From NCBI RefSeq assembly GCF_048820975.1, contig NZ_JBMEUF010000003.1, positions 275,238-339,237 of the forward strand: a stretch of DNA of 64,000 nucleotides. Direction: 5' to 3'. The translations under genes were made by a program, and so were the position numbers. Of the stretch, positions 62,972 to 64,000 are shown piece by piece; position 1 is the stretch's first letter; the number at the start of each line of letters is the position of its first letter. The stretch is from Glaciecola sp048820975. GTDB taxonomy: Bacteria; Pseudomonadota; Gammaproteobacteria; Enterobacterales; Alteromonadaceae. Under the pieces are notes generated by a model that worked only from the letters and a program-made list of their open reading frames with translations, was not told the origin of the DNA and made no database searches.

Positions 62972-63799
62972 ATGACTGTTAAAAAAGATAAACCGCGTGG
63001 CATTTATTTATTACCCAATTTATTAACAACCGCAGGTTTGTTCTCAGGTTTTTATGCTGTTGTTATGTCAATGAATGGCCAATTCGAGGCTGCAGCTATT
63101 GCCATATTTGTGGCGATGGTCTTTGATGGGCTTGATGGAAGGGTCGCTAGAATGACCAATACTCAATCACCCTTCGGTGCTGAATACGATTCTATGGCTG
63201 ATATGGTTTCGTTCGGCTTAGCTCCAGCAATTGTGGCTTACAACTTCGGCCTTCTAGAATTAGGTAAGTTTGGTTGGTTAGCTGCATTTATATATGTAGC
63301 GTGTGCCGCTTTGCGATTAGCGCGATTTAATACCCAGGTTGAAACCGCTGATAAACGATTTTTTCAAGGTTTAGCCAGCCCCGCAGCGGCAGCAGTTGTG
63401 GCGGGTATGGTTTGGGTATGTATTGATTACGATATAAAAGGAGAAGACTACAGTATTGTAGTAGCGTTAATTACTGGTCTTTCTGGCTTGCTAATGGTGA
63501 GTAATTTTAAATACAACTCATTTAAAGAAGTGGATTGGAATGGAAAAGTCCCTTTCGTTGCACTCCTTCTTATTATGCTTGTGTTTATAATAGTAGCGAC
63601 TGCTCCTTCAATGGTTCTATTTATAGTATTTCTACTATATACAATAGCCGGGCCTATAAATACATTTAGAACGGTGGAGAAAATGACTTTAGAAGATGTA
63701 GTAGGTGAAGCTGATGATGCAGACTTTGATAACCAAGCGTCTGATACAGAAAAGTCGACGCATACTACGCCAGAAGGTGAAGTAAATACCGATAAATAG
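62972..63799 (+). CDS. pssA: CDP-diacylglycerol-serine O-phosphatidyltransferase PssA (type II)
   Basis: Membrane enzyme of 275 residues making phosphatidylserine, precursor of phosphatidylethanolamine. The CDP-alcohol phosphotransferase motif DG-x2-AR-x8-G-x3-D-x3-D is seen in FDGLDGRVARM...FGAEYDSMADMVSFG. Hydrophobic helices fill the rest (e.g. at residues ~80-100, ~135-155, ~190-230), and the C-terminal ~45 residues are an acidic cytoplasmic tail. It is the Bacillus-type integral-membrane form, unlike peripheral E. coli PssA. Divergent from the PEP-CTERM gene. Confidence 0.93.
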   Translation: MTVKKDKPRGIYLLPNLLTTAGLFSGFYAVVMSMNGQFEAAAIAIFVAMVFDGLDGRVARMTNTQSPFGAEYDSMADMVSFGLAPAIVAYNFGLLELGKFGWLAAFIYVACAALRLARFNTQVETADKRFFQGLASPAAAAVVAGMVWVCIDYDIKGEDYSIVVALITGLSGLLMVSNFKYNSFKEVDWNGKVPFVALLLIMLVFIIVATAPSMVLFIVFLLYTIAGPINTFRTVEKMTLEDVVGEADDADFDNQASDTEKSTHTTPEGEVNTDK

Positions 63800-63858
63800 A
63801 GAGTTGGTTAAAATTTGGGCGCTTAAGCTCTAATTTATTAAATTATTGCAAATAGGTG

Positions 63859-63894
63859 TTGACTCAAAATATATCTTATGTAGAATGCGCGCTC
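63859..63894 (+). promoter_or_regulatory. Strong promoter with GC-rich discriminator (stringent type)
   Basis: TTGACT at 63859-63864, a 16-bp spacer, TAGAAT at 63881-63886, then GCGCGCTC. This looks like a growth-rate or ppGpp-controlled promoter of the rRNA/tRNA or ribosomal-protein type. It reads rightward off the window. Confidence 0.65.
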
Positions 63895-63962
63895 GCTTCA
63901 AGGAGACATCAACAAAGCCTTTAAACAAGCTGAGTTGAGCCGCCAAGAAGCAGTCAGGTAAG

Positions 63963-63980
63963 GTGTCATTTAGATGACAC
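63963..63980 (+). other. Hairpin over a candidate start codon
   Basis: Perfect 7-bp stem GTGTCAT (63963-63969) / ATGACAC (63974-63980), loop TTAG. The ATG of the last reading frame is in the right arm. It could control translation. Confidence 0.4.
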
Positions 63981-64000
63981 AAATTGATAAAAACGGTAAG
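63974..64000 (+). CDS. Possible start of an unidentified gene (3' truncated by window edge)
   Basis: ATG ACA CAA ATT GAT AAA AAC GGT AAG opens a frame that runs to the window end, with AAGG about 12 bases upstream and a strong promoter ~90 bases upstream. Only nine codons (MTQIDKNGK) are visible, too few to name a product, so this may not be a gene at all. Confidence 0.3.

Noticed and set aside
1..64000. Insertion sequences, prophage, toxin-antitoxin islands, CRISPR arrays, tRNA or rRNA genes
   Set aside because: No transposase, integrase, repeat-spacer pattern or tRNA cloverleaf was seen on reading; gene order is housekeeping throughout. A tRNAscan or Infernal run would settle small RNAs.

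Overview
The window is ordinary chromosome from a marine gammaproteobacterium, most likely of the Alteromonadales (Alteromonas, Glaciecola or Paraglaciecola type). The evidence is the AT-rich base composition, a sodium-type PomAB flagellar stator, type IV pilus genes, a PEP-CTERM/PrsT surface-protein module, and gene orders shared by gammaproteobacteria: nadB|rpoE-rseABC, lepA-lepB-rnc-era, smp|serB, nrdR-rib-nusB-thiL-pgpA|dxs-ispA-xseB, and bamD|rluD-pgeF-clpB. I see no insertion sequences, prophage, CRISPR array, tRNA or rRNA gene.

Layout. 1-4.5 kb: the end of a type IV pilus minor-pilin region (partial pilY1, a pilE-like gene, and two convergent tandem fimT/gspH-like genes). 4.6-12.6 kb: nadE-glnB, slyD, ygfZ, sdhE-ygfX, a MaoC-type hydratase, an AidB-type acyl-CoA dehydrogenase and nadB. 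12.8-22.5 kb: envelope-stress sigma E with RseA, RseB and RseC, then lepA-lepB-rnc-era, with pdxH where recO/pdxJ usually sit, then yjjV and mtfA. 22.6-33 kb: two divergent DEAD-box helicases, smp, serB, a large double-PilZ protein, radA and ettA. 33-47 kb: a lone lpxD, glyA, the nrdR/riboflavin/nusB/thiL/pgpA run facing the dxs-ispA-xseB operon, and pomAB. 46.7-53.5 kb: a lipid-modification operon (NTF2-like, SDR, FAD amine oxidase, DUF1365, Cfa-type methyltransferase) beside an ECF sigma factor and ChrR-type anti-sigma factor. 53.5-64 kb: bamD, rluD-pgeF-clpB, a PrsT-like TPR protein, a PEP-CTERM/XDP1-like surface protein, pssA, and a strong promoter leading off the window.

How genes work together. 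Several envelope systems lie close to one another: sigma E control, BamD, LpxD, LepB, RseC, PssA and the exosortase-sorted protein. The ECF/ChrR locus resembles the singlet-oxygen response known from Rhodobacter sphaeroides. A TGATC-N18-TAAATC element lies just upstream of the five-gene lipid operon, which suggests that the neighbouring sigma factor drives it.

The most interesting signals are: (1) a sigma-54 -24/-12 element directly in front of the PEP-CTERM protein gene; (2) the ECF/ChrR lipid operon and its promoter; (3) pdxH fused by overlap to era with recO absent; (4) a RibBX-type protein whose GTP cyclohydrolase II half has lost its zinc cysteines; (5) a nadE-glnB operon; (6) a RadA with a shortened CxC zinc finger; (7) a canonical EF-hand loop in a minor pilin. 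None of these is a wholly new system on sequence alone. All functional calls are from reading the sequence and from memory of the families; no search was run.
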